64,000 nt of DNA from CAVPDE01 sp963702565 (GTDB lineage: Bacteria > Desulfobacterota > DSM-4660 > Desulfatiglandales > HGW-15): the NCBI GenBank assembly GCA_963702565.1, contig CAVPDE010000013.1:90674-154673 (forward strand), read 5' to 3'. Shown here in pieces: positions 35,212 to 44,110 of the stretch. Every line of letters begins with the position of its first letter. Positions within the stretch are counted from its first letter, which is position 1. Below the pieces are notes generated by a model, which was not told the DNA's origin, searched no databases, and saw only the letters and a list, made by a program, of their open reading frames with translations. A program made the position numbers and the translations under genes.

Positions 35212-35601
35212 ATGAAGCAGGACAGTCCAAGACGCAATTCCAGGAAAAAGCCGCCCTGGGGGATTTTAAGTTCTATTGATTTGTACGGTTGTGATCCTCA
35301 GATCATCCGTGATGCAAAAGCCATTCGGAAGTTTGTGGCTCAACTCTGTGACCTCATCAAGATGAAACGCTATGGGAAAACCCAGGTGGTTCATTTCGGT
35401 GAGGACGAGAGGGTGGCGGGATTCTCCATGACCCAGCTCATCGAGACCTCCCTGATCTCCGCCCATTTCGCCAATCAGTCCAACACCACGTATCTCGACG
35501 TCTTCAGCTGCAAGGCCTATGACCCGAAGACCGTGGCCGACTTCTCAAAAAAATTCTTCAAAGCCAGGAAAGTGAAACGACACTCGGTCCTCAGAGAATG
35601 A
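35212..35601 (+). CDS. SpeD-like (AdoMet decarboxylase family) protein, active-site Ser replaced by Thr
   Basis: 129 aa aligning over its length with the small class of S-adenosylmethionine decarboxylase proenzymes. The self-processing motif ESH reads E78-T79-S80, so the serine that becomes the pyruvoyl group is Thr and the adjacent His is Ser. H85 and the FSC catalytic Cys100 look retained. First gene of a sigma-54-driven operon. The start at 35212 follows AGGAGG (11 bases); a three-codon mini-ORF (from ATG at 35204) overlaps the start. It could be a non-pyruvoyl binding or regulatory subunit, or a neofunctionalised enzyme. Confidence 0.7.
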   Translation: MKQDSPRRNSRKKPPWGILSSIDLYGCDPQIIRDAKAIRKFVAQLCDLIKMKRYGKTQVVHFGEDERVAGFSMTQLIETSLISAHFANQSNTTYLDVFSCKAYDPKTVADFSKKFFKARKVKRHSVLRE

Positions 35602-35665
35602 TGCAAAGCTTCCCCAAGACACTGGTTTGTCTTTTCCAAGTTCGTGCTGAATCGGGGAAGAGGGT

Positions 35666-36664
35666 ATGATCAGGAAAAAAGTGGTGACCAACCTGGAGGC
35701 ATGCAGGGCTCTCTGGGATAAGTTTACGGTACGTCGAAATGTCACGGACCTGTGGGAGTTCCGGGATTGTTTTCATAAGCACTTCAAGAATGCCCCCCAT
35801 TTCGTCCTCCTGGATGACGAACAAGGGGTGCTGGGGTTTCTGCCTCTTTCCTATTTGGAAGAGAAAAACAAGTATGTCCTGTTCCCCGGTGAGACATGGA
35901 ACGGCAAGACATGGCTTGAACGGACCCCGCTTTACATGCGCGACCCGGACATCTTAGGAGACCTGCTGGATGCGGCTCCTGAGCGCACCTACCTCAGGTA
36001 TCTCGAATTCAATGAGAGCACCTTAATTCCTCACCTGGAGTTGGACGAGATCGGATACCTCTTTCACCCTCCGGAAATTGGTTTTGAGATGAAGAACTAT
36101 TTCCAGAGGTTTGTGTGGAAAAAGCTCAAAGCCATCAAGAAAGAAATCGAAGCCATGCTCGCACCGGGGTGCTCCTGGCACATCAACTGCCTCACGGATT
36201 ACGATTTCATGGTGGACATGAGCCTGACCACTCTCGGGAAAAGTTCCTACTTCTATGACTCCCGATTTACCGAAGGCTTCAGGGAAGTCCTCCGGTTTCT
36301 GAGCAGGAACGGCTGGCTCCGCATGGTCAGCCTGGAGATCGGAGGCAAAACTGTGGCCGTGGACATGGCCGCTGTGTATAAAGGATCCTACGTGGTCATG
36401 CTAGGCGGTACGGATCCTGAATTCCGCGGCGTTGCCAAGGCCATGAACATGCAGCACCTCGAGTTCGCCTGCGAGCAAAGGCTGTCTAGGGTGGATTTTC
36501 TATGCGGGGATTTCCACTGGAAAAAGCTCTGGCACCTTGACCCTCAGCCCCTCTATAAATACGTCTCTCCTGCCCTCAAGGCAGAAGAGACGGCCGTCCA
36601 AGAGATCTCCTCAGAGGCGGATTACGCCCTTCCTCTGAGCGAGACGGGCGTTGCAGCTCATTGA
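35666..36664 (+). CDS. GNAT/FemAB-like acyltransferase (Acetyltransf_6 type)
   Basis: 332 aa; the C-terminal half resembles the CelD/BcsL-type GNAT domain: TVAVDMAAVYKGSYVVMLGGTDPEF, ending with VDFLCGDFHWKKLW. N-terminal half is a second GNAT-like fold. It would transfer an acyl or aminoacyl group onto an amine. Start ATG 35666, weak ribosome site. Overlaps the ATP-grasp gene (TTGA). Confidence 0.72.
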   Translation: MIRKKVVTNLEACRALWDKFTVRRNVTDLWEFRDCFHKHFKNAPHFVLLDDEQGVLGFLPLSYLEEKNKYVLFPGETWNGKTWLERTPLYMRDPDILGDLLDAAPERTYLRYLEFNESTLIPHLELDEIGYLFHPPEIGFEMKNYFQRFVWKKLKAIKKEIEAMLAPGCSWHINCLTDYDFMVDMSLTTLGKSSYFYDSRFTEGFREVLRFLSRNGWLRMVSLEIGGKTVAVDMAAVYKGSYVVMLGGTDPEFRGVAKAMNMQHLEFACEQRLSRVDFLCGDFHWKKLWHLDPQPLYKYVSPALKAEETAVQEISSEADYALPLSETGVAAH

Positions 36665-37956
36665 ACCGCTCTGTTCTCACCGTTGGAACCACTCCCGATT
36701 ATGTCGTAAAGCTCTATGAGCGTTACTCGAATTCACTTCTTTTCCTCACGGATATTCGGTTTAAGAAAGATCCTCTCCTCAATAAGCTTCCTCCTTCCTC
36801 CATGATCTTTGCCTCCCTGGAAAACTCCGAAGACGCCTGCCGGAGGACGCATGAGTTTTTGAAAGCCGGATGGGCCGCCCCTGATGGGATCGCCTGTTTT
36901 GATTGCGACTCGCTTCTCCTCGCAAGCAGGCTAGGCTCGGAGCTCGGACTGAGGTTTCCAGATTGGGAGGCGATTGCCCGCTGCAGGAGCAAGTTCGAGT
37001 CTAAGAAGATATGGACCGGTCGCGGCGTTGCCTCACCCATCGCCTCCATTGCTTCGTCGCTTCCGGAGACCGTCGCCTTTTTCAGAAGCCACGGGGAGAA
37101 CATCGTGCTCAAGCCCTTGGCAGGAAGCGGGAGCGAACTCCTCTTCCACTGCAGAGACGAATCAGAAGTCACAAAAGCAGTGACCATTCTCGAAGAGGAG
37201 CTGCCGAAACGAAAGGGAAATCCTCTTTTCCGGCCCTTTCCCAATCTGTCAGGCGATTCCTTCATCGATCCCTGCGCTTGTTGGGTGGCTGAGGAATTCA
37301 TCTCCGGACCTGAGTTCAGCTGCGATTTCGTGCTTCAGGAGGGTGAGGTCTTTTTCATCAGGGAAACGGGAAAGATCAAAGCTACAGATAAGCCTTTCGG
37401 GAGTGTTCTGGCTTACACCTTTCCCCCGCGTTATCCGGTCGGGTTTCAGAAACGGGTTTTGAAAGAGGTTTTGAAAAAGGCGGCCACCTCCCTTGGTTTT
37501 GACTGGGGCTACTTTATGGTCGACTACATCCTCCACCAAGGGACACCGATGCTCATCGAGATGACCCCCCGTCCCGGAGGAGACTCCATTCCTGAGCTTG
37601 TGAGAGCTGCAACCGGTCTGGACACGCTTGCCCTTTACCTCGATTTTGTTCAAGGCGACTTCAAAGAGCCTAAAGAACTCTCCCCTGCCCCGGAATCCTT
37701 TGCGAGTCTCAATTTCTTCGCCCCTATGGAAGGCAAGATACAGGTTCTCGACGGCAGGAAGGTTCAGGCCTCTCCCCACGTAAGAAAGCTTTTTTTCAAG
37801 AAACAGGCAGGCGACAAGGTGATCCTCCCTCCAAAGGACTATGACAACAGGCTTCTGGGCTACTGCATTATTGAGGCGAAGCCCGGGTTGGACTTGGTCG
37901 AGGAGACCCGAAGACTCCAACAACTGCTTGAAGTGAGGATCGAAGAGAATGCCTAG
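36661..37956 (+). CDS. ATP-grasp carboxylate-amine ligase
   Basis: 431 aa ATP-grasp enzyme: ATP-binding lysine and loop in ENIVLKPLAGSGSELLF, E-rich strand VAEEFISGPEFSCDFVLQ, and metal site YFMVDYILHQGTPMLIEMTPRPGGDSIPELV. Start codon TTG, overlapping the GNAT stop by 4 bp; the end overlaps the PLP decarboxylase start by 8 bp. Joins a carboxylate to an amine with ATP; substrate unknown. Tight coupling shows it acts with its neighbours. Confidence 0.82.
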   Translation: MNRSVLTVGTTPDYVVKLYERYSNSLLFLTDIRFKKDPLLNKLPPSSMIFASLENSEDACRRTHEFLKAGWAAPDGIACFDCDSLLLASRLGSELGLRFPDWEAIARCRSKFESKKIWTGRGVASPIASIASSLPETVAFFRSHGENIVLKPLAGSGSELLFHCRDESEVTKAVTILEEELPKRKGNPLFRPFPNLSGDSFIDPCACWVAEEFISGPEFSCDFVLQEGEVFFIRETGKIKATDKPFGSVLAYTFPPRYPVGFQKRVLKEVLKKAATSLGFDWGYFMVDYILHQGTPMLIEMTPRPGGDSIPELVRAATGLDTLALYLDFVQGDFKEPKELSPAPESFASLNFFAPMEGKIQVLDGRKVQASPHVRKLFFKKQAGDKVILPPKDYDNRLLGYCIIEAKPGLDLVEETRRLQQLLEVRIEENA

Positions 37957-39304
37957 AAGTCTCTCCCATTTTACGGGCCTCTTTTCAAAGCTCCTCGGCA
38001 ACAGAGCCGCTGTTCTTGCTCCGGATCTCATCCGCACCTATCTCCGATCCATGCTTAAGAAAAGAGGCGTTCTTCTGGAAAGCGTGAGGTGTTTCAGCAC
38101 CCCTCAGTACTTCTTTGACGAACCGGCTCTGGCCGCATCCCTTTCGAGGTTTCAGGAAGTCTTCTCGAAGCACCTCGGACGGTTCCGCATCTTTTACGCA
38201 GTCAAGAGCAATTCCTTTCCGGGACTCTGCAAACATGTTTCCGATGCAGGAAACGGGCTGGACGTGTCGAGCGGTCCTGAGCTCACCATGGCCCTTTCCC
38301 TTGGGTGCGGCCACATTCTTTTCAGCGGACCGGCAAAGACCGATGCTGAACTGAGCCTTGCGATTCGGAACAGGGACAAAGTCACCCTGCTAATGGACAG
38401 CGCGGGTGAAATGGAAAGAGTGGCGGGATTGGTTCAAAACTCAGCGCTCGGAGATGTCCCTCTGAAAGTCGGATTCCGCCTCAGAGGCCAGCATCATGGG
38501 ATATGGGGCAAGTTCGGTATACCTCCCGAGCGGTTCCCCGAACTCTTCACCAGAGCTCTCACCCTCAAAGGCCTTGACCCTCAAGGGATCCAATTCCACA
38601 CGAGCTGGAACATGGGGCCTGAAGCGCAGGTCAAGATGATTGAGAGAGTCGGTTCTTGCGTCAAAGCCCTCTCCAAGAGCGCACAGAGCCGCCTCAAGTT
38701 CCTCGACGTCGGCGGCGGGTACTGGCCTGAGCGCGGGGAGTGGCTGAACCCCCAGAACACGATATCAGGAAAGATTCTTCAGACCCTGGATCCGGATTTC
38801 GAATTCAAGCCCAAGCACTATTATCACCCGGCTCGGCCTCTTGAGGACTTTGCCCGGGAGATCTCCGCAGCCCTCCGCAACCAGGGCAAGCCCCTCTCCG
38901 GTCTGGAGATCTTTATGGAGCCTGGCCGTTGGCTTTCAACTCCGGCCATGCATGTGCTCATCAAGGTGGTGGACAAGAAAGAAGCCACAGTGGTGATCGC
39001 GGACGGCGGGATCAACCTTCTCGGGTGGGAGCGGCCTTTGTTCGAGTTTACTCCCCTTCTCAATCTCACTCGCCCCTCCTTGCGCGAGTTCCCCGTAAGG
39101 ATTTTCGGCAACCTTTGCACGCCACTGGACATCTGGGGAACCTCCCTTTTCGGGGAGGGTGTCGAAAACGGAGACATTCTCCTGGTCCCTGACCAGGGGT
39201 CCTACACCTATTCCTTGCGCCAATCCTTTATCAAGCCCATCGCCCGCGTGGTCCGCTTCGACGGGACCAACGTGTCCGAAGCGCAACCCGAACAAACGTT
39301 CTAG
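37949..39304 (+). CDS. Fold-type III PLP-dependent decarboxylase
   Basis: 451 aa with ornithine/diaminopimelate decarboxylase signatures: PLP lysine in FYAVKSN (near residue 89), GLDVSSGPELTMAL, KFLDVGGGYWP, FMEPGRWL and catalytic-loop CTPLDIWG. The residues before that loop differ from standard LysA and SpeC, so the substrate is uncertain. It ends with a 4-bp convergent overlap with the HAD gene. It would supply a decarboxylated diamine for ligation by the ATP-grasp partner; inference. Confidence 0.82.
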   Translation: MPRSLSHFTGLFSKLLGNRAAVLAPDLIRTYLRSMLKKRGVLLESVRCFSTPQYFFDEPALAASLSRFQEVFSKHLGRFRIFYAVKSNSFPGLCKHVSDAGNGLDVSSGPELTMALSLGCGHILFSGPAKTDAELSLAIRNRDKVTLLMDSAGEMERVAGLVQNSALGDVPLKVGFRLRGQHHGIWGKFGIPPERFPELFTRALTLKGLDPQGIQFHTSWNMGPEAQVKMIERVGSCVKALSKSAQSRLKFLDVGGGYWPERGEWLNPQNTISGKILQTLDPDFEFKPKHYYHPARPLEDFAREISAALRNQGKPLSGLEIFMEPGRWLSTPAMHVLIKVVDKKEATVVIADGGINLLGWERPLFEFTPLLNLTRPSLREFPVRIFGNLCTPLDIWGTSLFGEGVENGDILLVPDQGSYTYSLRQSFIKPIARVVRFDGTNVSEAQPEQTF

Positions 39305-40059
39305 AGCTTTCCCAAAACGTTCTCTATCACCGGCACAAGCCCCATAAAATCCACCGTCATCTCCCTTGCCGGATCCCTCTTCTCCCCTTCCGAGGAAGTC
39401 ACCCCAAACCGCGTGTTGATCTCGATCCCCTTATTCCTACAAAAATTCTCCAGCGACGGCTTGGTCATGCTCCCGACCAGATGCGCTCCGACCGATGCGC
39501 CCCATGCGAAGTGCGGCCCATCACCACCGCTGTCTCCGACAAGAATGACTCGCTTTGCAGGGATTGCGTGCAGCCTCATGACGGTTTCTGTATTCTTTGC
39601 CTTGTCCTCAATTTCCCGCACCTCGTACATTCCCTTCCCATGCCCAGGGTAGGAAATCATTGGACTTGCAGCCACCACGATTCCTTGAGGGAGCATGCCT
39701 TTTGCAATTGCCTTTTGAAAGTAGCCTTGCATGCCCGTGGTGTTGATCATGAACAGGACGTGATGCTCCTTGCACCACTTGAGCAGATCCACGACTCCCC
39801 TGTAGGTGATAAACGATGCGTCCAGGTATGCATCCATCTGTCTTTCGGTTATCGGTTTAGGAAGCAGTCCGCCAATCCTTCGGGTTACCTCAGATAGCGA
39901 AATCAGGTTGCCGGTGTACAAGCGGAATATTCCTGAAAGCTCCTCCTCCAGCTCCGGGTAGGCGAATGCAATGGGATCGAACGGCCCGCACGGTGCCAGG
40001 CATTCATTCCAGTCTGAAGAAATCATCCCTCTATAACGCTTTTTGCCTTGCCTTTTCAT
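39301..40059 (-). CDS. HAD-superfamily hydrolase-like protein
   Basis: 252 aa with HAD layout: motif I SSDWNECLAP, motif II FMINTTG, Lys segment AIPAKRVILVGD and motif III/IV GDSGGDGPHF. In motif I the second nucleophile-region Asp is Asn (DWN), which may weaken phosphatase activity. Convergent overlap with the PLP decarboxylase. Function otherwise unknown. Confidence 0.7.
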   Translation of the reverse strand: MKRQGKKRYRGMISSDWNECLAPCGPFDPIAFAYPELEEELSGIFRLYTGNLISLSEVTRRIGGLLPKPITERQMDAYLDASFITYRGVVDLLKWCKEHHVLFMINTTGMQGYFQKAIAKGMLPQGIVVAASPMISYPGHGKGMYEVREIEDKAKNTETVMRLHAIPAKRVILVGDSGGDGPHFAWGASVGAHLVGSMTKPSLENFCRNKGIEINTRFGVTSSEGEKRDPAREMTVDFMGLVPVIENVLGKL

Positions 40060-40129
40060 CGTGTCTTCCTTAGCCTACCAGACAACAAAAAAATCTTCTA
40101 GCAGCTTTGAACTGGAATCTGTGGATTGT

Positions 40130-40217
40130 GGGACGTTCTTTAAATTTTCATATTTTGCGTGCGAAGTGGAAAATGGTTTATGATTTTCCATAAAAGTGGA
40201 AATGTGAAGAACGTCCC
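40130..40217. repeat. Short palindromic element
   Basis: GGGACGTTCTT at 40130-40140 and its exact complement AAGAACGTCCC at 40207-40217, with internal AAATTTTC/GGAAA(A) repeats. About 88 bp between the HAD and SOUL genes. Resembles REP/BIME-type elements. Confidence 0.7.
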
Positions 40218-40263
40218 TCATGGCCACGCTGAGTAGAAAGAGCCCAGGAGCATTGTATCGGCA

Positions 40264-40932
40264 ATGAATTCTTATCGCTCAATAGCATGGAGAGGTTTGA
40301 TGTTAATGTTCCTCGCAATCTTCAATTCAGGTTGTTCGGTATTTGGGATCCGTACGTATGAGACGACCAAATACGAATTGATTTTCGATGAGGCGAACAA
40401 AGAGATCAGATACTATGCTTCTTACATCGTCGCAAAGACAACGGTGAAAGGGGAGTTCAAAGAGGCCCAGGGCGCTGCTTTCCGGATTCTGGCTGGTTAC
40501 ATTTTTGGCGATAATGAAAAAAAGCAAAAGATTGCCATGACCGCTCCGGTTGTGCAGGAGCCGACCGCGGGGAGTGAAAGGATCCCAATGACCGCCCCGG
40601 TCATCCAACGGCCAAGTGAGGAAGGATGGGTGATGAGCTTCATGATGCCTTCCGTTTACAAAATGGAGGATCTCCCAACTCCAAAAGACAAGAGGATCCG
40701 CTTTGAGACAGTACCTGCAAGACATGTCGCAGTCATTCGTTACACCTGGATCGGGAATGAGAGCCGCAACGAGAGGAAAGCCAACGAGCTTCAAAAGTGG
40801 ATCGCTGGCCTGAAGGGATATGAACCTATCTCACCTCCAATGTATGCCGGATATGATCCACCATGGACTTTGCCGTTTTTTCGGCGTAACGAAATGATGA
40901 TAGAGGTCAAAAAGAAACAGGAGCGACCCTAG
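40264..40932 (+). CDS. SOUL haem-binding domain lipoprotein
   Basis: 222 aa with a lipobox (IFNSGC, Cys24) and a SOUL/HBP domain (YASYIVAKTTVKGEF, KIAMTAPVVQ, IPMTAPVIQ, WVMSFMMPSVY). Predicted periplasm-facing lipoprotein that may bind haem. Start ATG 40264. First gene of an accessory-looking stretch. Confidence 0.85.
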   Translation: MNSYRSIAWRGLMLMFLAIFNSGCSVFGIRTYETTKYELIFDEANKEIRYYASYIVAKTTVKGEFKEAQGAAFRILAGYIFGDNEKKQKIAMTAPVVQEPTAGSERIPMTAPVIQRPSEEGWVMSFMMPSVYKMEDLPTPKDKRIRFETVPARHVAVIRYTWIGNESRNERKANELQKWIAGLKGYEPISPPMYAGYDPPWTLPFFRRNEMMIEVKKKQERP

Positions 40933-41019
40933 CCAACAACAGGGTAAATCAGGCGGCGAGGAGCGCGGTGGCCAGACAAGCAACGTTCGTGGCGCCGCTG
41001 GTTACCCTGTGCGTTCGGT
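40932..41019 (+). other. Integron attC-like palindrome
   Basis: Begins at the stop codon with AGCCAAC (near RYYYAAC) and ends GTTCGGT (near GTTRRRY). Between them, CAGGGTAA at 40940-40947 pairs with TTACCCTG at 41002-41009 and GGCGGCG with CGCCGC. An 88-bp bent hairpin immediately after one gene and before the next, the arrangement of cassette recombination sites. Consensus matches are imperfect. Confidence 0.4.
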
Positions 41020-41034
41020 GAGGAGAAAAGAAAA

Positions 41035-41436
41035 GTGAAAACTCAAGTCGAATTCAGATCCGACAAATTCCCACCCTACCATGGCGAAGAAGAACAAATT
41101 AACCCAGGAGTATGGGGCAAGAGACTCGCTGAGTATCTTCAAGAAAACCTACCTCATCAAGGTCTTAGAGTGATTACCATTGGCGCTGAGGATTGGGGCT
41201 GGATGGTAGAACTGGAAAACGAAGAATTCCCTTTATGGATAGGATGTGGCCACCAGAATGGCGACAATGATGAATTCTTATGTTTTATCGAACCTTCCAA
41301 GCCATTCATCAGAAAGTGGTTTAAGAAAATTGATACAGCAGTACAGGTTGGCCTTGTTTCTGAAGCGTTGAGGAAAGTCCTCGAATCGAATCCCGACATA
41401 CACAGCGTTAATTGGTTGCCGGATACGGACCGATGA
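41035..41436 (+). CDS. Hypothetical protein (small cassette-like gene)
   Basis: 133 aa, GTG start with AGGAG 10 bases upstream. Contains aromatic-rich WGWMVELENEEFPLWIGCGHQNG. No recognised domain. Unrelated to neighbours; on the plus strand between attC-like sequence and another unknown gene. Confidence 0.6.
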   Translation: MKTQVEFRSDKFPPYHGEEEQINPGVWGKRLAEYLQENLPHQGLRVITIGAEDWGWMVELENEEFPLWIGCGHQNGDNDEFLCFIEPSKPFIRKWFKKIDTAVQVGLVSEALRKVLESNPDIHSVNWLPDTDR

Positions 41437-41541
41437 CACCAAACAAACGCCTGCGCGTGTCCGCGAAAACCCGCGTCAACTGAGGCGCGAAACCGTCAGA
41501 TCGTCCAGAGAGACCTCACGTGTATTGAGCTGGTGTTTCTG

Positions 41542-41949
41542 ATGAATCTCGATCTCGAAGAACTATTGGTACAAAGAACCATAGGCTTCAAACGCCTCGC
41601 AAAGGCACAAAAGGTCAAACTGCTGGCACAATGGTCACGCGCATTTCCAGACCTCGTGACATCCGCTCGCCACCAAGCGGTGCGCGAGGGTGTTTGCCGT
41701 GATAAAGATGCGGACGAAGCGTACACAAGACTATCGCTTTGCGATTTTTACATTCTTCCCGACGATGATAGCGGAATGCCGTCGTACGCATGTTTTTCAG
41801 CGAAACCGCCGGAATTAGCCCAACTTGTATCCGATACGGTTACGAAGTGCGACGAACTAATCGTCGTTGATGCGAGTTGGCGTTGGTCTGCAGTATTCGT
41901 TAATCATGGCTCCCCGCAGTTGGTAGGGAGGCACTTCAGTCGAAAATGA
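41542..41949 (+). CDS. Hypothetical protein
   Basis: 135 aa from ATG 41542 (a GTG nine bases earlier is possible). Helical N-terminus and a conserved-looking FYILPDDDSGMPSYACFSAKPPE. No match recognised. The 259-bp stretch after it (41950-42208) holds no gene; an ATCCAAC at 42064 and GTTGGGC at 42184 resemble attC ends. Confidence 0.5.
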   Translation: MNLDLEELLVQRTIGFKRLAKAQKVKLLAQWSRAFPDLVTSARHQAVREGVCRDKDADEAYTRLSLCDFYILPDDDSGMPSYACFSAKPPELAQLVSDTVTKCDELIVVDASWRWSAVFVNHGSPQLVGRHFSRK

Positions 41950-42208
41950 AACGGCAACGACAATATGATCTGACACAAACATTAAGCCGTACTGCCGGGG
42001 ATGCGGCATCTGTAAAAGGTCTGGGGTTAAAAGGGTTGAGGGCTGGGGAACTTATTGAAAAACATCCAACGGTAGGGCGAGGCTGATACCTGCGAAGCCT
42101 GGTTGTAAGAGACTGGCGTCGAGCCGATCACCCTGCAGTCCTAATGAATGCACACGACCGCTTTGCCCCACGTGATTCTTGTCGTTGGGCGACCGAAAAG
42201 AGAATCCG

Positions 42209-43762
42209 ATGAGGACGAAGGCTACCTGGGCAGTGATGTTGTGGGCGCTGGGGGCGGTGTCAATTGTCCTCAGCGCCAGTTGCGCTCGTCTGCTGATTCC
42301 CGCCGACGATGTGCCGCTGCGGCCCCCGGACAGCTACTTCCCGCACGCCGAATGGCGCACTTCCACGCCCGAAGCGCAAGGCCTCGACTCGGAGGCGCTG
42401 GTCGCACTCTTCGATACGATTGAAGCAAGGTATTTGCCGATCCACAGCCTCCAGATCGTGCGCTATGGGCACCTCGTGCTTGATGTGTACTTTTTCCCGT
42501 TCCTCCGGGGTGAGCGTCACGACGTGGCATCGGTCACCAAGTCGATCACGACGACGCTGGTCGGGGTGGCGCTCGATCGCGATGCGATCCCGAGTTTGGA
42601 GACGTCGGTGTATCCATTGCTTTATCCAAGACCGCCGGCGGACGTTCGCAAGCAGCAAATCCGCCTGCGCCACCTCTTGACCAACTCGAGCGGGCTGGAC
42701 TGCGGCCGCGCGAACTACGAGCGCGAAATGCTCGCCATGGTGGCGACGGAAGACTGGCTGCAGTTCGCACTCGATTTGCCGATGCGCGAGGCGCCGGGAG
42801 TGCGTTTTGCATATTGCAGCCCGGGTTTCCATCTGCTTTCTGCCTTGATCAGCCGCCGTACCGGGCTGGCGGCGGAAGACTTCGCCCGGCAGAACTTGTT
42901 CGCGCCGCTCGGTATCACCGATGTGCGCTGGCCCCGTGACCCCCAAGGGATAAGCCAGGGTGCCGGCGATCTGCAACTGCGCCCTACAGACTTGCTGAAA
43001 GTAGGTTATCTGTTCCTGCGCCAGGGCGAATGGGATGGTCGCCGGATCCTTTCGCGCCAGTGGATTGAACAGGCGACACGACGGCAGATCGAAACGCCCT
43101 CGTCGGAAGACTATGGGTTCGGGTGGTGGGTCTCCCGTGACGTTCCGGGTATGTACCAAGCGGCCGGCCGCGGCGGCCAGCGACTCATCGTGTGGCCCGC
43201 AAAGGACATCGTGGTCGTCATGACTGCCGGCGGCTTTGACCCCGCTCCATTGGCGCCCTTGTTGTTGCGCGCCATGAAGAGCAATGCGGCCCTACCCGAG
43301 AATCCTGTCGCTCACTCTCGCTTGTTGGCGCGCGTGCGCGCGGCGACCATGCAGGTCCAGACGAAGGAATCGGCGCCGTCACTACCCGCAAGGGCCGCCG
43401 GGATCAGTCACACGGTGTATGCCTTAGACCCCAACCCACTTGGAGTTCGTGCGATGGAACTCCGGTTCTACGATCAGGCGGGTGCCGAGGTGCGGGTCCT
43501 TCGGGGTGACGAGGAGATGGTCTTTCCGGTGGCGCTTGACGGCACGTATCGGTTCGGAACCGATCCCACTTCGAAAGAACGGGTGGCGGGTCGCGGACGT
43601 TGGACTGGTCCCGATGAGTTCGTGCTGGAGCTCGACACGATCGTCCGCATTAACCACTTCAGTCTCGTACTCCGCTACGAGGGCGATCGGTTGCACGGCC
43701 GGGTCAGCGAGCGCGCCGGGTTGATCCCCGAAACGGAGTTCACCGGCCGCCTGCGACGCTGA
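42209..43762 (+). CDS. Beta-lactamase-like serine hydrolase lipoprotein
   Basis: 517 aa: lipobox LSASC at residue 25, then a class C/esterase-type serine hydrolase domain with active-site S108-V-T-K111 (SxxK) and a YCS tripeptide in FAYCSPGF where YxN/YxS is expected. A C-terminal domain of about 150 residues follows. Start ATG 42209 selected from the predicted lipoprotein signal. High GC in third codon positions compared with its neighbours hints at separate origin. Confidence 0.82.
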   Translation: MRTKATWAVMLWALGAVSIVLSASCARLLIPADDVPLRPPDSYFPHAEWRTSTPEAQGLDSEALVALFDTIEARYLPIHSLQIVRYGHLVLDVYFFPFLRGERHDVASVTKSITTTLVGVALDRDAIPSLETSVYPLLYPRPPADVRKQQIRLRHLLTNSSGLDCGRANYEREMLAMVATEDWLQFALDLPMREAPGVRFAYCSPGFHLLSALISRRTGLAAEDFARQNLFAPLGITDVRWPRDPQGISQGAGDLQLRPTDLLKVGYLFLRQGEWDGRRILSRQWIEQATRRQIETPSSEDYGFGWWVSRDVPGMYQAAGRGGQRLIVWPAKDIVVVMTAGGFDPAPLAPLLLRAMKSNAALPENPVAHSRLLARVRAATMQVQTKESAPSLPARAAGISHTVYALDPNPLGVRAMELRFYDQAGAEVRVLRGDEEMVFPVALDGTYRFGTDPTSKERVAGRGRWTGPDEFVLELDTIVRINHFSLVLRYEGDRLHGRVSERAGLIPETEFTGRLRR

Positions 43763-44110
43763 TCGGCACCGCAAAGTGCCAACGGGGTTGAATTGTGGAA
43801 TCTTACAACGGACAACCTCATGAGAAATCGCTTTTAGATGTTTGTATTGTTTCGTTTTCACTCGCGCAGATCGTGTTGACACAAAGGTTGGTGGAGTTCG
43901 CCACTTCACCGATCATCCCTGGGCATAAAGAATTTCCTCTGCACATCGACGACCAGCTGTGCCCATTGCTTGCCGGGCCTTGAATCGACCAGGTTCAGAA
44001 GCCCAACAACCGCGTGAAAGCGACGCGTTTTCCGCGCCAATGACACGGGAAGCCGGGCATCAAAGCCGGTTCCAGCAGCAGACGCACGGAGGAACAGGGC
44101 TACGGTATCC
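43763..44110. other. Intergenic region with attC-like start
   Basis: 348 bp between genes. A weak plus-strand ORF at 43795-43983 (62 aa) is not supported by homology. GCCCAAC at 44001-44007 exactly fits RYYYAAC, but no matching GTTRRRY end is found before the next gene. Confidence 0.4.

Noticed and set aside
42260..43159. Minus-strand ORF inside the serine hydrolase gene
   Set aside because: GC-rich shadow of a gene with clear SxxK catalytic motif.
43795..43983. Small plus-strand ORF (62 aa) in the 43763-44110 gap
   Set aside because: No ribosome site, no recognised family; kept only as a gap note.
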